Below, piece after piece: positions 1-9,915 of a stretch of DNA of 64,000 nucleotides. The position numbers and the translations under genes are program-made. Position 1 is the stretch's first letter; each line of letters opens with the position of its first letter. Under the pieces are notes generated by a model that ran no database searches, was not told the origin of the DNA, and worked only from the letters and a program-made list of their open reading frames with translations. Source of the DNA: Modestobacter sp. VKM Ac-2984 (GTDB taxonomy: Bacteria > Actinomycetota > Actinomycetes > Mycobacteriales > Geodermatophilaceae); NCBI RefSeq assembly GCF_026967985.1, contig NZ_JAPVBJ010000006.1:62001-126000 (forward strand), written 5' to 3'.

Positions 1-1290
1 GAGCGGATGCGCCCGGGCACGGTGCTGGACCCGCGCTGCGCGGTGCACCGGGCCTTCCACTTCCCCGAACCGCCGGACCTGGCGCTGCTCGGCCGGGCGC
101 TCACCGCGGTGGTGGCGCGGCACGACGGCGTCCGCACCGTGCCGGTCCCGGAGGACGACGGGGTGCGCCTGGTGGTGTGCCGTCCTTCGGCGGTGACGGT
201 CGAGATCGCGCCGCTGCCCCTGGGCGCCGGGGACGACGAGGTCCGCCGCGGCGTCCTCGCCGCCGCCACCGCCCCCTACGACCTGGCGGCCGGCCCGCTG
301 CTGCGGGCGGCCTGGCTGCCCCGCGACCGCGGCGGGACCCTGGTCCTGGCCCTGCACCACTGGGCCGGCGACGTCGCCGCCCTCGACGCGCTGCAGCAGG
401 AGGCCGCCGAGCTGTACGCGTGCCTCCGCGACGGCCGCCCGGCGCCGCCGGAGCCACCGGGCTACGCCGCCCTCGCCGCGGCCCGGCGGGCGGCGGACCC
501 GGCCGGGCACGAGGAGCTCTCGGCCTGGTGGCGGACGGAGCTGGCCGGTGCCCGCCGGGGCGCCCTGCCGGGCAGCGGGGCGGGCCGGACCGGCGGGGCG
601 ACCGGGCTGCTGGCCCGGCCGCTCGGCGGCCCGGCGTCGACCGCGTTGCTGGAGCTCACCGCCGTCCACCGCGCCTCGCCGTACATGGTGCTGCTGGCCG
701 CGATCGGTGCCCTGCTGGACGACGGCCGGGACGACCCGGACCACCTGGACGCCACCGTCTTCACCGTGGACGGCGGCCGGTCGGGGTCGGACCGCCGGGT
801 GATCGGCTTCCTGTCCGAACCGCTGCCGCTGCGGCTGCGGCTGGACCGGACCCAGCCGTTCGGTGCCGCGGTCGCCGCCGCACGGACCACGGTGCTGGCC
901 GCGATGGGGCACCGCGACGTCCCGTTCGTCCGGCTGCTGCAGACCGCGCCCCGCCTGGCGGTCGCCCTGCTCCGCGGGCGGCGGCCGGCCACGCTCGTGC
1001 AGTACTTCGCACCGGCCGACCTCGACCTCGGCGGCCGGCGGGGACACGTGCTGCCGACGTTCCCGGCCACCGGGGCGGTGGAGGCCCACCCGTGGGCGGT
1101 CCCGGTGGACCTGGACGTCACCGTGGAGCGGCAGGGCGCCGAGCACAGCGTGGCGGTGCTCTTCGACCCCGGGCTCTGGGACCGGGCCGACCTCGAGTCC
1201 GCCCTGGACCGGCTGGAGGCCGTGCTCACCGGCGGCCTGGCCGACCCGGTGCGGCCACTGGCCCGGCTCGCCGCCGGCGGGCCGCGATGA
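1..1290 (+). CDS. NRPS condensation-domain-like protein (5' end outside window)
   Basis: This is a stand-alone condensation-superfamily (chloramphenicol acetyltransferase fold) protein, expected to form an amide or ester bond using a carrier-bound acyl donor. The catalytic motif reads HHWAGDV near residue 117 counted from the ATG at 7. It matches HHxxxDG except that the last glycycl position is Val. The open frame begins GAG-CGG-ATG, so the protein reads ERM before that ATG. ERM looks like the C1 core motif (SxAQxRM), so the true start probably lies left of the window and the gene is cut. The C-terminal part has the VPVDLDVTV strand seen where condensation domains carry a KFDLTL-like segment. 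The stop overlaps the P450 start (ATGA). With the next three genes it forms a discrete peptide- or amide-synthesis unit. The product is unknown. Confidence 0.75.
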   Translation, partial: ERMRPGTVLDPRCAVHRAFHFPEPPDLALLGRALTAVVARHDGVRTVPVPEDDGVRLVVCRPSAVTVEIAPLPLGAGDDEVRRGVLAAATAPYDLAAGPLLRAAWLPRDRGGTLVLALHHWAGDVAALDALQQEAAELYACLRDGRPAPPEPPGYAALAAARRAADPAGHEELSAWWRTELAGARRGALPGSGAGRTGGATGLLARPLGGPASTALLELTAVHRASPYMVLLAAIGALLDDGRDDPDHLDATVFTVDGGRSGSDRRVIGFLSEPLPLRLRLDRTQPFGAAVAAARTTVLAAMGHRDVPFVRLLQTAPRLAVALLRGRRPATLVQYFAPADLDLGGRRGHVLPTFPATGAVEAHPWAVPVDLDVTVERQGAEHSVAVLFDPGLWDRADLESALDRLEAVLTGGLADPVRPLARLAAGGPR

Positions 1291-2504
1291 CCACCGGCGG
1301 GGCCGCGATGGCCACCGGTGCCACGGCGCCGGGCCCGGTGGACTGGTTCCCCCTCCAGCTGCCCGGTGTGCCGGCCGGCCCGCCGGCCGCCCGGGCGGCC
1401 GCCCTCGCGGGCAAGCGCGCCCGGACCCCCGTCGAGCCGATGGCCGCCTTCGGCGCGGACGGGGCGGTGTGGACGGTCTACCGGTACGACGACGCCGCCG
1501 CGGTCCTGGCCGACGACGCCCGGTTCTCCGTCGGGGTGGTCGAGGAGCGGTACGGCGCCGTCCTCGGCCGGTCGATGCTCACCGGGGCGCCGCGGGTCCG
1601 GCGGGCGCTGCGCCGGGTGCTCGCCACCCACCTGCACCCGGACGACCCGGCGGTGGCCGCCCTGGTCGAGTCGGTCGTCACCGAGCGGGTCGCGGCGCTG
1701 GCGCCGGCCCCGGACGGCCCGGTCGACCTTGCTCCGCTGCTGGGCGCCCAGGTGCCGGCGCGGGTGCTCGTCCGGCTGCTGGGGCTCCCGGCGGAGGAGT
1801 GGGCGGCGGTCGCCGGGCTGGCGTCGGCCGCGGCCGGCTTCCTGTCCGACCCGCGGGGTGCGCTGCGGGCGGCCCGGGCGCTGCGCCGGTCGTTCGCCGG
1901 GCAGCTGCACGCCACCGGACCGGGAGACGACGTGGTCACCGCCCTGGCGCAGCTGGAGGTCGACGGGGAACGGCTGGCCGAGGCCGAAGTGGTGGCGTCC
2001 CTGCTCCTGCTGGCCTGGGCCGGCACCGAGACCGCGCACCCGGCGATCCTGACCTGCCTGTACGCCGTCCTGGCCCACCCCGGGCTGGCGTCGGCGGTCC
2101 GCGCCGACCCGGCACTGGCCCTGGCGGCGGTCGACGAGGCGCTGCGCTGGGAGGCGCCGGTCCAGGTGACCTCCCGCCGGGCCGAGTGCGCGACCCGGGT
2201 CGGGGACACCGTGGTCCCGGCGGGCGCCACGGTCCTGGTGCACCTGGGCTCGGCGAACCGGGACGAGCGCCGCTTCCCCGACCCGGACCGCTTCGATCCC
2301 ACCCGCACCGGCGGCCCGGGCCACCTGGCCTTCGGCACCGGCGTGCACCGCTGTCTCGGCTGGCAACTGGCCCGCACCGAGGTCGCGACGTGCGTCCGGG
2401 TCCTGCTCGACCGCTGGCCGGACCTGCGGCTGGCCGAGGACTCCCCGCCACCCGAGGGCGCGGTGCTGCGCAGCCCCCGCCGACTGCTCGCGCACCTGCG
2501 CTGA
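1287..2504 (+). CDS. cytochrome P450 (natural-product type)
   Basis: A 405-residue soluble bacterial P450. The I-helix oxygen-binding motif is AGTET at residues 245-249, the K-helix motif is EALR, and the heme loop is FGTGVHRCLG with Cys356 as thiolate ligand, so it should be active. The ATG overlaps the stop of the condensation gene, which implies translational coupling. A second in-frame ATG lies at 1308. Because it sits between a condensation protein and a ligase/carrier pair, I infer that it oxidises a carrier-bound acyl or aminoacyl substrate, as known P450s in NRPS clusters do. The substrate cannot be read from the sequence. Confidence 0.88.
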   Translation: MTTGGAAMATGATAPGPVDWFPLQLPGVPAGPPAARAAALAGKRARTPVEPMAAFGADGAVWTVYRYDDAAAVLADDARFSVGVVEERYGAVLGRSMLTGAPRVRRALRRVLATHLHPDDPAVAALVESVVTERVAALAPAPDGPVDLAPLLGAQVPARVLVRLLGLPAEEWAAVAGLASAAAGFLSDPRGALRAARALRRSFAGQLHATGPGDDVVTALAQLEVDGERLAEAEVVASLLLLAWAGTETAHPAILTCLYAVLAHPGLASAVRADPALALAAVDEALRWEAPVQVTSRRAECATRVGDTVVPAGATVLVHLGSANRDERRFPDPDRFDPTRTGGPGHLAFGTGVHRCLGWQLARTEVATCVRVLLDRWPDLRLAEDSPPPEGAVLRSPRRLLAHLR

Positions 2505-2553
2505 GACCGCCCCGACCGCCCACCGAGCCCGATCCCCAGCCACCGGAGGACAC

Positions 2554-4122
2554 GTGCGACAGGTCCCGCTCCGTCCCAGCATGACCCTCGGCGAGGTCCT
2601 CGCCGCGGCCACCGCAGCGGCCGGGGACGCCCGGCTGGTCGCCGACGGCACGCAGGTGACCCTGCGGGAGCTCGCCGCCCGGGCGGCGGACCGGGCGGCG
2701 GAGCTGCGCGGCGCCGGCCTCGGGCCCGGGGACGCGGTGGGTCTGCTGCTGCCCAACGGGATCAGCTACGCCGAGGCCTTCTTCGCCACGGTCCTGCTCG
2801 GGGGCGTGGTCGTCCCGCTGGACGGCCAGTCGACCGACCGGGAGCTGGCCGAGGTCGGCCAGGCGGTCGACCTGCGCGCGACGGTCGGCGAGCGCGAGCG
2901 CCCGCCGGCGGCCGGCCGGGTCGACGTCCTCGCCACCGGTGAGGGCTGGCAGGTCCCCGGCGCCCCGCCGCCGGTGCCCGGGCCGCCGGCGGTGCGCCGG
3001 CGGGACGACACGGCCGCCGTCTTCTTCACCTCCGGGACCACCGGGGCCCCCAAGCCGGTGCCGCTCACCCACCACGCCGTCGTGCGTCCGCTGATCGCCC
3101 TGCAGCGGCTGCACGCCGCCTTCTTCGGCGGCTCCCCGGTCACCCGGGTGCGGAAGGTGGCCACGGTGACCGCGCGGCACGGCACCAAGCTGCTGAAGGC
3201 CAGCGGCCGGCAGACCTGGCTGACCGCCAGCCCGTTCCGCGCGATGGCGGGACACCAGGTGCTGACCGGGTCGCTGCTGCTGGGGCACGACCTGGTGACC
3301 ACCCCCAGCTTCGTCCCCCGCCGCGTCCTGGAGCTGGTCGACGCCCACGGGGTGAACGTGCTGGCCGGGACGCCGGCGATGCTGGAACTGCTGCTCCGCG
3401 TCGAGGACGTCTCGCGCTACGACCTGTCCTCGCTGCTGGTGATCGGGTTGGGCGGCGGGCCGGCGGCCCCCGACCTCGTGGAGCGGGCGCGCACCCGGTT
3501 CGGTTGCGCGGTCACGGTGGGCTACGGGTCCACCGAACTGGGCGGTGGGGTGCTGGCGACCCGCCTGGAGGACCCCCTCCGGGCCCAGGCGGAGACCGTC
3601 GGCCGGCCGTTCCCCGGCACGGAGGTGCGGATCGTCGACGAGTCGGGTGCCGAGGTGCCCGCCGGCACCCCGGGGGAGCTGCTGTGCCGGCCGCCGGGCA
3701 CGGCCGGGGACCAGCCCTGGCTGCACACCCGCGACCTCGGGGTCCAGGACGACGCCGGCAACATCCGGATCCTGGGGCGAGTCGACGACCTGATCGTCCG
3801 GGGCGGGCAGAACGTCCACCCCTCGGAGGTGGAACGGGTGGTCGCCGAGCTGCCGGGCGTGGAGCGGTGCGCGGCGGTCGGCGTGCCGGTGCACGGCGAC
3901 CAGCAGGTGTGGCTGTTCGTCGTCCCCGGCGGGGAGCAGGAACCAGCTGCCCAGGACGTCCGCCGGCACTGCCGGGCGCAGCTCGCCCCGGCCAAGCAGC
4001 CGGACCGGGTCCGTTTCGTGCCGGAGATCCCGGTGAACGAGTACGGCGAGGTGCGCCGGAACCGGCTGCGCGAACAGGCAGTCGCCGAACTGACGGGCGA
4101 GCGGGAAGGGGCCACGCAGTGA
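2554..4122 (+). CDS. AMP-dependent acyl/aminoacyl ligase lacking the A10 lysine
   Basis: A 522-residue ANL-superfamily adenylating enzyme. It starts at GTG 2554 behind the Shine-Dalgarno sequence GGAGGA. The phosphate-binding loop is TSGTTGAPK (from about residue 159), GYGSTE is the A5 motif, and the hinge region reads GRVDDLIVRGGQNVHPSEVE. The C-terminal A10 motif, normally PxxxxGKxxR, reads NEYGEVRR, so the catalytic Lys is Glu499 (codon GAG at 4048). In characterised members that lysine is needed for adenylation, so activity may be weak or changed. The stop overlaps the start of the carrier-protein gene (GTGA), which suggests that the ligase loads that carrier. A divergent CoA ligase is also possible. 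Confidence 0.85.
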   Translation: MRQVPLRPSMTLGEVLAAATAAAGDARLVADGTQVTLRELAARAADRAAELRGAGLGPGDAVGLLLPNGISYAEAFFATVLLGGVVVPLDGQSTDRELAEVGQAVDLRATVGERERPPAAGRVDVLATGEGWQVPGAPPPVPGPPAVRRRDDTAAVFFTSGTTGAPKPVPLTHHAVVRPLIALQRLHAAFFGGSPVTRVRKVATVTARHGTKLLKASGRQTWLTASPFRAMAGHQVLTGSLLLGHDLVTTPSFVPRRVLELVDAHGVNVLAGTPAMLELLLRVEDVSRYDLSSLLVIGLGGGPAAPDLVERARTRFGCAVTVGYGSTELGGGVLATRLEDPLRAQAETVGRPFPGTEVRIVDESGAEVPAGTPGELLCRPPGTAGDQPWLHTRDLGVQDDAGNIRILGRVDDLIVRGGQNVHPSEVERVVAELPGVERCAAVGVPVHGDQQVWLFVVPGGEQEPAAQDVRRHCRAQLAPAKQPDRVRFVPEIPVNEYGEVRRNRLREQAVAELTGEREGATQ

Positions 4123-4370
4123 CCGACGGACGACTGTCCCTGGAGGCGTTCCGGGACCGGCTGGCCGAGGAGCTGGAGGTGGACCTCGCCGACGCCGGAC
4201 CCGGCAGCCGGCTGGGTGACGACCTGGAGCTCGACTCGGTCCAGCGGCTGGAGGCCCTCGTGGCCGTGGAGGACCTGGGGGTCCACCTCCCCGACGACAG
4301 CGTCGGGCCCGAGCAGACCCTCGGGGGCCTGCACGAGCTCTACCTCCGGGAACAGCCGCCCCAGCCCTGA
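4119..4370 (+). CDS. acyl/peptidyl carrier protein
   Basis: An 83-residue carrier protein. The phosphopantetheine site is Ser40 in the motif LELDSVQ (DSL in most carriers), followed by the usual helix III and acidic surface (EALVAVEDLGVHLPDD). The GTG start overlaps the stop of the ligase gene. It is probably loaded by that ligase and presented to the P450 and condensation protein. It is too short for the search threshold of many gene finders, but its length is normal for a free-standing ACP. Confidence 0.88.
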   Translation: MTDGRLSLEAFRDRLAEELEVDLADAGPGSRLGDDLELDSVQRLEALVAVEDLGVHLPDDSVGPEQTLGGLHELYLREQPPQP

Positions 4371-4376
4371 GCTGCC

Positions 4377-4392
4377 GGTGCACCGGTGCACC
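4377..4392. repeat. 16-base palindrome after the carrier-protein gene
   Basis: GGTGCACCGGTGCACC is a perfect palindrome made of two head-to-tail GGTGCACC units, 7 bases after the ACP stop. It could form part of a terminator hairpin or be a protein-binding site. There is no U-tract. The remaining bases up to about 4497 show no further gene. Confidence 0.4.
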
Positions 4393-4497
4393 CCCGGCGG
4401 GTGACCTCCGCCACGGTCCGGCGCGCCGGCTCGCCTGGCGGGGCGGCTGGTGAACGGACCGTTACGCGACCGTGACGATCAACTTGGGGTGACGGGC

Positions 4498-4527
4498 TTG
4501 ACGGACCGGGGTTGTTAACGCTCACAC
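4498..4527 (+). promoter_or_regulatory. promoter with LacI-type operator for the arabinose importer
   Basis: A TTGACG -35-like hexamer lies at 4498-4503. The sequence TTGTTAACGCTCACAC at 4512-4527 falls where the -10 region should be. It matches the perfect operator at 9821-9836 in 14 of 16 positions and has the central CG typical of LacI-family sites. I infer that the LacI-family protein encoded at 8781-9812 binds here and blocks the importer genes in the absence of sugar. Confidence 0.7.
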
Positions 4528-4593
4528 TGTCTCAGCCCGCAGCGGCGGGCCTGCGCCATCAGGGGGCAGATGTCTCGAAGGAGAGATGTGGCA

Positions 4594-5745
4594 GTGAACA
4601 AGAAGCTCGGACTGACCGCCCTCGGCGCCTCGCTGGCGCTCACCCTCAGCGCATGTGGCGGCGAGGGTGCCGGCAGCAACACGAACACCGCGGACGCCGA
4701 CCCGTCGGACCTCACCATCGGCGTCTCGATGCCGACCGAGACCTCCGAGCGCTGGATCGCCGACGGCGCCAACGTCGAGGACCAGCTCGAGTCGGCCGGG
4801 TACGACGTCGAGCTGCTGTACGCCGGTGACGACATCCCGACCCAGTCGCAGCAGATCGACCAGATGATCGCCCAGGGTGTCGACGCACTGATCGTCGCGG
4901 CGATCGACGGCACCGCGCTCAGCGCGCAGCTGCAGAACGCGGCCGACCAGGACATCCCGGTGATCAGCTACGACCGGCTGATCCGGGAGACCGAGAACGT
5001 CGACTTCTACGTCAGCTTCGACAACTTCAAGGTCGGCGTCGCACAGGGCACTGCCCTGCTGAACGGCCTGGGCATCACCGACGAAGAGGGCAACCCGACC
5101 GGGGCCACCGGGCCGTTCAACATCGAGCTGTTCGCCGGCTCGCTGGACGACAACAACGCCGGCTTCTTCTTCGACGGCGCCATGTCGGTCCTGCAGCCCT
5201 ACATCGACAACGGCACGCTCGTCGTCAAGTCCGGCCAGACCGGCATCGAGCAGGCCGCCACGCTGCGCTGGTCGCAGGAGACCGCCCAGCGGCGCATGGA
5301 GGACCTGCTCACCTCCAGCTACAACGACGGCTCGGCCGTCAACGGCGTCCTGTCGCCCTACGACGGCATCTCCCGCGGCATCATCACCGCGCTGCAGAAC
5401 GCCGGCTACGGCCCGACGCAGGACGCCCAGCCCAAGCCGATGCCGGTGATCACCGGGCAGGACGCCGAGATCGCGTCGGTCAAGCTGATCGCCGACAACG
5501 TCCAGGACTCCACGGTGTTCAAGGACACCCGGCTGCTGGCCGAGCAGGCCGTCGCCGCCGCCACCGCCTACCTCGAGGGCGAGGTGCCGGAGGCCAACGA
5601 CACCGAGACCTACGACAACGGTGTCAAGGTCGTCCCGTCCTACCTGCTCCCGATCGAGACGGTCTACCAGGACGACATCGAGTCGGTCCTGATCGACTCC
5701 GGCTACTACACGGCCGAAGAGGTCGCCGCCGGTCAGACGGACTGA
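4594..5745 (+). CDS. chvE: ChvE-type sugar ABC transporter, substrate-binding lipoprotein
   Basis: Periplasmic-binding-protein-type lipoprotein of about 383 residues. The N-terminus has lysines, a hydrophobic stretch and lipobox LSAC with Cys21. The mature protein closely resembles Agrobacterium ChvE and multiple-sugar-binding proteins: SMPTETSERWIADG, AAIDGT and SYDRLIR are family hallmarks. I chose GTG 4594 because AAGGAG at 4578-4583 lies 10 bases upstream; GTG 4588 is an alternative, and ATG 4570 lies upstream of that ribosome-binding site. It is first in an importer operon followed by the ATPase and permease, next to araB-araD-araA, so L-arabinose (and perhaps related pentoses) is the likely ligand. 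Confidence 0.9.
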   Translation: MNKKLGLTALGASLALTLSACGGEGAGSNTNTADADPSDLTIGVSMPTETSERWIADGANVEDQLESAGYDVELLYAGDDIPTQSQQIDQMIAQGVDALIVAAIDGTALSAQLQNAADQDIPVISYDRLIRETENVDFYVSFDNFKVGVAQGTALLNGLGITDEEGNPTGATGPFNIELFAGSLDDNNAGFFFDGAMSVLQPYIDNGTLVVKSGQTGIEQAATLRWSQETAQRRMEDLLTSSYNDGSAVNGVLSPYDGISRGIITALQNAGYGPTQDAQPKPMPVITGQDAEIASVKLIADNVQDSTVFKDTRLLAEQAVAAATAYLEGEVPEANDTETYDNGVKVVPSYLLPIETVYQDDIESVLIDSGYYTAEEVAAGQTD

Positions 5746-5761
5746 CGTCCGTCCCCCAGTC

Positions 5762-5799
5762 CCGGCCGGGTCCGGCAGCATGCTGCCGGACCCGGCCGG
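5762..5799. terminator. 38-base perfect palindrome between binding protein and ATPase
   Basis: Each arm is 18 bases (5762-5779 and 5782-5799) with a central AT, so all 38 bases are palindromic. It begins 16 bases after the chvE stop and 100 bases before the ATPase start, with no U-tract. Hairpins at this place in sugar importer operons commonly act as partial terminators or 3'-end stabilisers that give more binding protein than membrane components. That role is inferred here. Confidence 0.65.
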
Positions 5800-5898
5800 T
5801 TCCACCCCACCTGCCGGTGGGGCGACCGCAGCTCCACACCCCGAGTGACCCGCACTCGGTCCATCCATCCCTTGTGAATGACGAGGACGACGGAGTCC

Positions 5899-7433
<1,535 letters not shown>

Positions 7434-7437
<4 letters not shown>

Positions 7438-8687
7438 CCAGGACCGTTCCCCCAGAAGCGGGCCAGACCCCGCCGAACGCCGAGTTCACGCCCAAGCCCG
7501 CCGGGCAGAGCGGTTCGGGCAACATGCGCGAGTTCCTCCGCAGCAACCTGCGCCAGAGCGGCATCTACATCGCCTTCATCGCGATCGTCGCCCTCTTCAC
7601 GTTCCTGACCGACGGCACGCTGCTCAGCGCCGGGAACGTCACCAACCTGGTCCTGCAGTACTCCTACATCCTGGTGCTCGCCATCGGCATGGTCATCGTG
7701 ATCATCGCCGGGCACATCGACCTCTCCGTGGGGTCGGTGGTCGCGCTCACCGGGGCGGTCTCCGCCGTGCTGGTCATCGACCGGGGCCTGCCCTGGTGGG
7801 CCGGCGTCCTGGCCGCCATCGCGGTGGGCCTGCTCGTCGGCGCCTGGCACGGCTTCTGGGTCGCCTACGTCGGCATCCCGGCGTTCATCGTGACCCTCGC
7901 CGGCATGCTGCTGTTCCGCGGGCTGACGCTGCAGGTGCTGGACAACGTCTCGCTGTCGCCGTTCCCGGCGGAGTACCGCGACGTGGCCAGCGGGTTCCTC
8001 AACGGCCTGCTCGGCGGCTACGGCTACGACACCTTCACCCTGGTCATCGGCGCCGTCGCGGTGGCCGGTTACGCGGTCAGCGGGTGGCGCTCACGTGCCG
8101 CCCGGACGCGCTACGGGCAGCCGGTCGAGTCCCTGGCGCTGTTCATCGTCAAGGTCCTCGCCGTCGGCGCGGTCGTGATGGCCTTCGCCTGGCAGCTGGC
8201 CAACGCCCGCGGCCTCCCCATCGTGCTGATCATCCTGGGTGTGCTGGCGATCGCCTACGGCCTGATCACCAAGAACACGGTGTTCGGGCGGCAGGTGTAC
8301 GCGATCGGCGGCAACCTCTCGGCGGCGACGCTGTCCGGCGTCAAGGTCAAGGCCGTCAACTTCTGGATCTTCGTCAACATGGGCTTCCTGTCCGCGGTGG
8401 CCGGGGTCATCTACTCCAGCCGCTCCAACGGTGCCCAGCCGGCCGCCGGTGAGATGTTCGAGCTGGACGCCATCGCCGCTGCCTTCATCGGTGGCGCGGC
8501 GGTCACCGGCGGTGTCGGCACCGTGGTCGGGGCCATGGTCGGTGGTCTGATCATGGCGGTCATGAGCAACGGCATGTCGCTCCTGGGCGTCGACCAGTCG
8601 ATCCAGTCCGTGGTCAAGGGCCTCGTGCTGCTGCTGGCCGTCGCCTTCGACGTCTACAACAAGCGGCGCGCCGGAGCCTCCCGCTGA
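7434..8687 (+). CDS. gguB: sugar ABC transporter permease (GguB/MmsB type)
   Basis: A 417-residue polytopic membrane protein of the BPD_transp_2 family, with about ten hydrophobic segments and the conserved [11 protein letters not shown] stretch near residue 95. The ATG overlaps the ATPase stop (ATGA). The insert around residues 195-235, between two halves of the membrane domain, is typical of the ChvE-GguAB class rather than RbsC. It should form the transmembrane channel of the importer. Confidence 0.9.
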
Positions 8688-8780
8688 CGTAGGTCGCGGA
8701 GCCACCAAGTCGAGGGCGGCACCGGCGCCGTCCTCACCTCGAGGACGGCATCGGCGCCGCCCTCTGCTGAAGGGGGAACC

Positions 8781-9812
8781 GTGCTGCCCGATGGAGCGCC
8801 GCGCGCGTTGGCACTGTCCGACGTCGCCGTGCACGCCGGCGTCTCGCACCAGACGGTGTCCCGGGTCGTCAACGGGCACCCGAACGTGGCGCCGGCGACC
8901 AGGGAACGCGTCCAGCGGGCCATCACCGAGCTCGGCTACCGGCCGAACGCGGCGGCCCGTGCCCTGGTCACCGGGTCCACCCGCTCGTTCGGGCTGGTGA
9001 TCTCGCACATCAACCAGTACGGGCCGGCGCAGACGCTGCTCGGGCTGGAGAAGGCCGCCCGCGCGGCCGGCTACTCCCTCGGCGTCGCCATCCTGGACGA
9101 CGACAGCGAAGCGGCGATGCGCGAGGCGGTCGACCGCTTCGTGGCCCAGTCCGTCGACGCGGTGGTCGCCCTCTCCACCTACGGCCAGGCGGTGGAGGCG
9201 CTGCGGCGGTTCGAGGCGCCGGTGCCGCTGATCGCTGTGCAGGTGGGCCGGGACGAGTCCCGGCCCACGGTGTGGGTCGCGCAGGAGGTGGGGGCCGAGC
9301 TGGCCACCCGCCACCTGCTCGAGCTCGGGCACCGCACGGTGCACCACGTCACCGGGCCACCGGACTCGCTGGAGGCCCGGGGTCGCGTGGTCGGCTGGCG
9401 TCGCGCCCTGGAGCAGGCCGGGGCCCCCGTGCCCGAACCACTGTGCGGGGACTGGTGGGCCTCCGCGGGGCACGCGGCCGGCCGGGCGCTCGCCGCACGG
9501 GTGCGGGCCGGGCAGGAGGACGTCACCGCCGTCTTCGTGGCCAACGACCAGATGGCGCTGGGACTGCTCAGCGCCCTGGCCGACGAGGGGCTGTCGGTCC
9601 CCGGGGACATCAGCGTCGTGGGCTTCGACGACGTGCCCGAGTGCGAGTACTTCAGCCCGCCGCTCACCACGGTGCGGCAGGACTTCGCCGAGCTGGGCCG
9701 CCGGGGCGTCGAGCTGGTGCTCGCCCGGCTGCGCGGAGAACCGCTGGAGTCCCAGCCGGTGCTGCCGCAGCTGATCGTGCGGCGGTCCACCGGACCGGCC
9801 CGCCGGGTTTGA
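8781..9812 (+). CDS. LacI-family transcriptional regulator, probable arabinose regulator
   Basis: A 343-residue repressor that starts at GTG 8781 behind AGGGGGAA. The N-terminal helix-turn-helix (LSDVAVHAGVSHQTVSRVVN) and hinge helix (YRPNAAARAL) are followed by a periplasmic-binding-like sensor domain. The gene lies between the importer and the ara catabolic genes. The two matching operators at 4512-4527 and 9821-9836 flank it, so it probably controls both operons and may itself be read through from the importer promoter. The effector is presumably L-arabinose or a close metabolite. Functionally it plays the part of AraR, but it belongs to the LacI family. Confidence 0.88.
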   Translation: MLPDGAPRALALSDVAVHAGVSHQTVSRVVNGHPNVAPATRERVQRAITELGYRPNAAARALVTGSTRSFGLVISHINQYGPAQTLLGLEKAARAAGYSLGVAILDDDSEAAMREAVDRFVAQSVDAVVALSTYGQAVEALRRFEAPVPLIAVQVGRDESRPTVWVAQEVGAELATRHLLELGHRTVHHVTGPPDSLEARGRVVGWRRALEQAGAPVPEPLCGDWWASAGHAAGRALAARVRAGQEDVTAVFVANDQMALGLLSALADEGLSVPGDISVVGFDDVPECEYFSPPLTTVRQDFAELGRRGVELVLARLRGEPLESQPVLPQLIVRRSTGPARRV

Positions 9813-9820
9813 CTGTGCTG

Positions 9821-9836
9821 TTGTTAACGCTAACAA
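9821..9836. promoter_or_regulatory. LacI-family operator upstream of araB
   Basis: TTGTTAACGCTAACAA has perfect outer arms (TTGTTA/TAACAA) around a central CG. It lies 9 bases after the regulator stop and 80 bases before the kinase start. The related site at 4512-4527 shares 14 of 16 bases. It should be the binding site of the LacI-family protein encoded just upstream, controlling araB-araD-araA. Confidence 0.75.
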
Positions 9837-9915
9837 TCGACCACCGTGCCGCGATCCGCAGCCGTCCGGCTCGCTGCGACCAGGCCCGGCACGGTGGGCG
9901 GAAAGGGCTCCTGAC

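Noticed and set aside
4371-4497. Additional small gene between the carrier protein and the chvE promoter
   Set aside because: No open frame here has a plausible start, ribosome-binding site or protein-like composition. Only a palindrome is visible.
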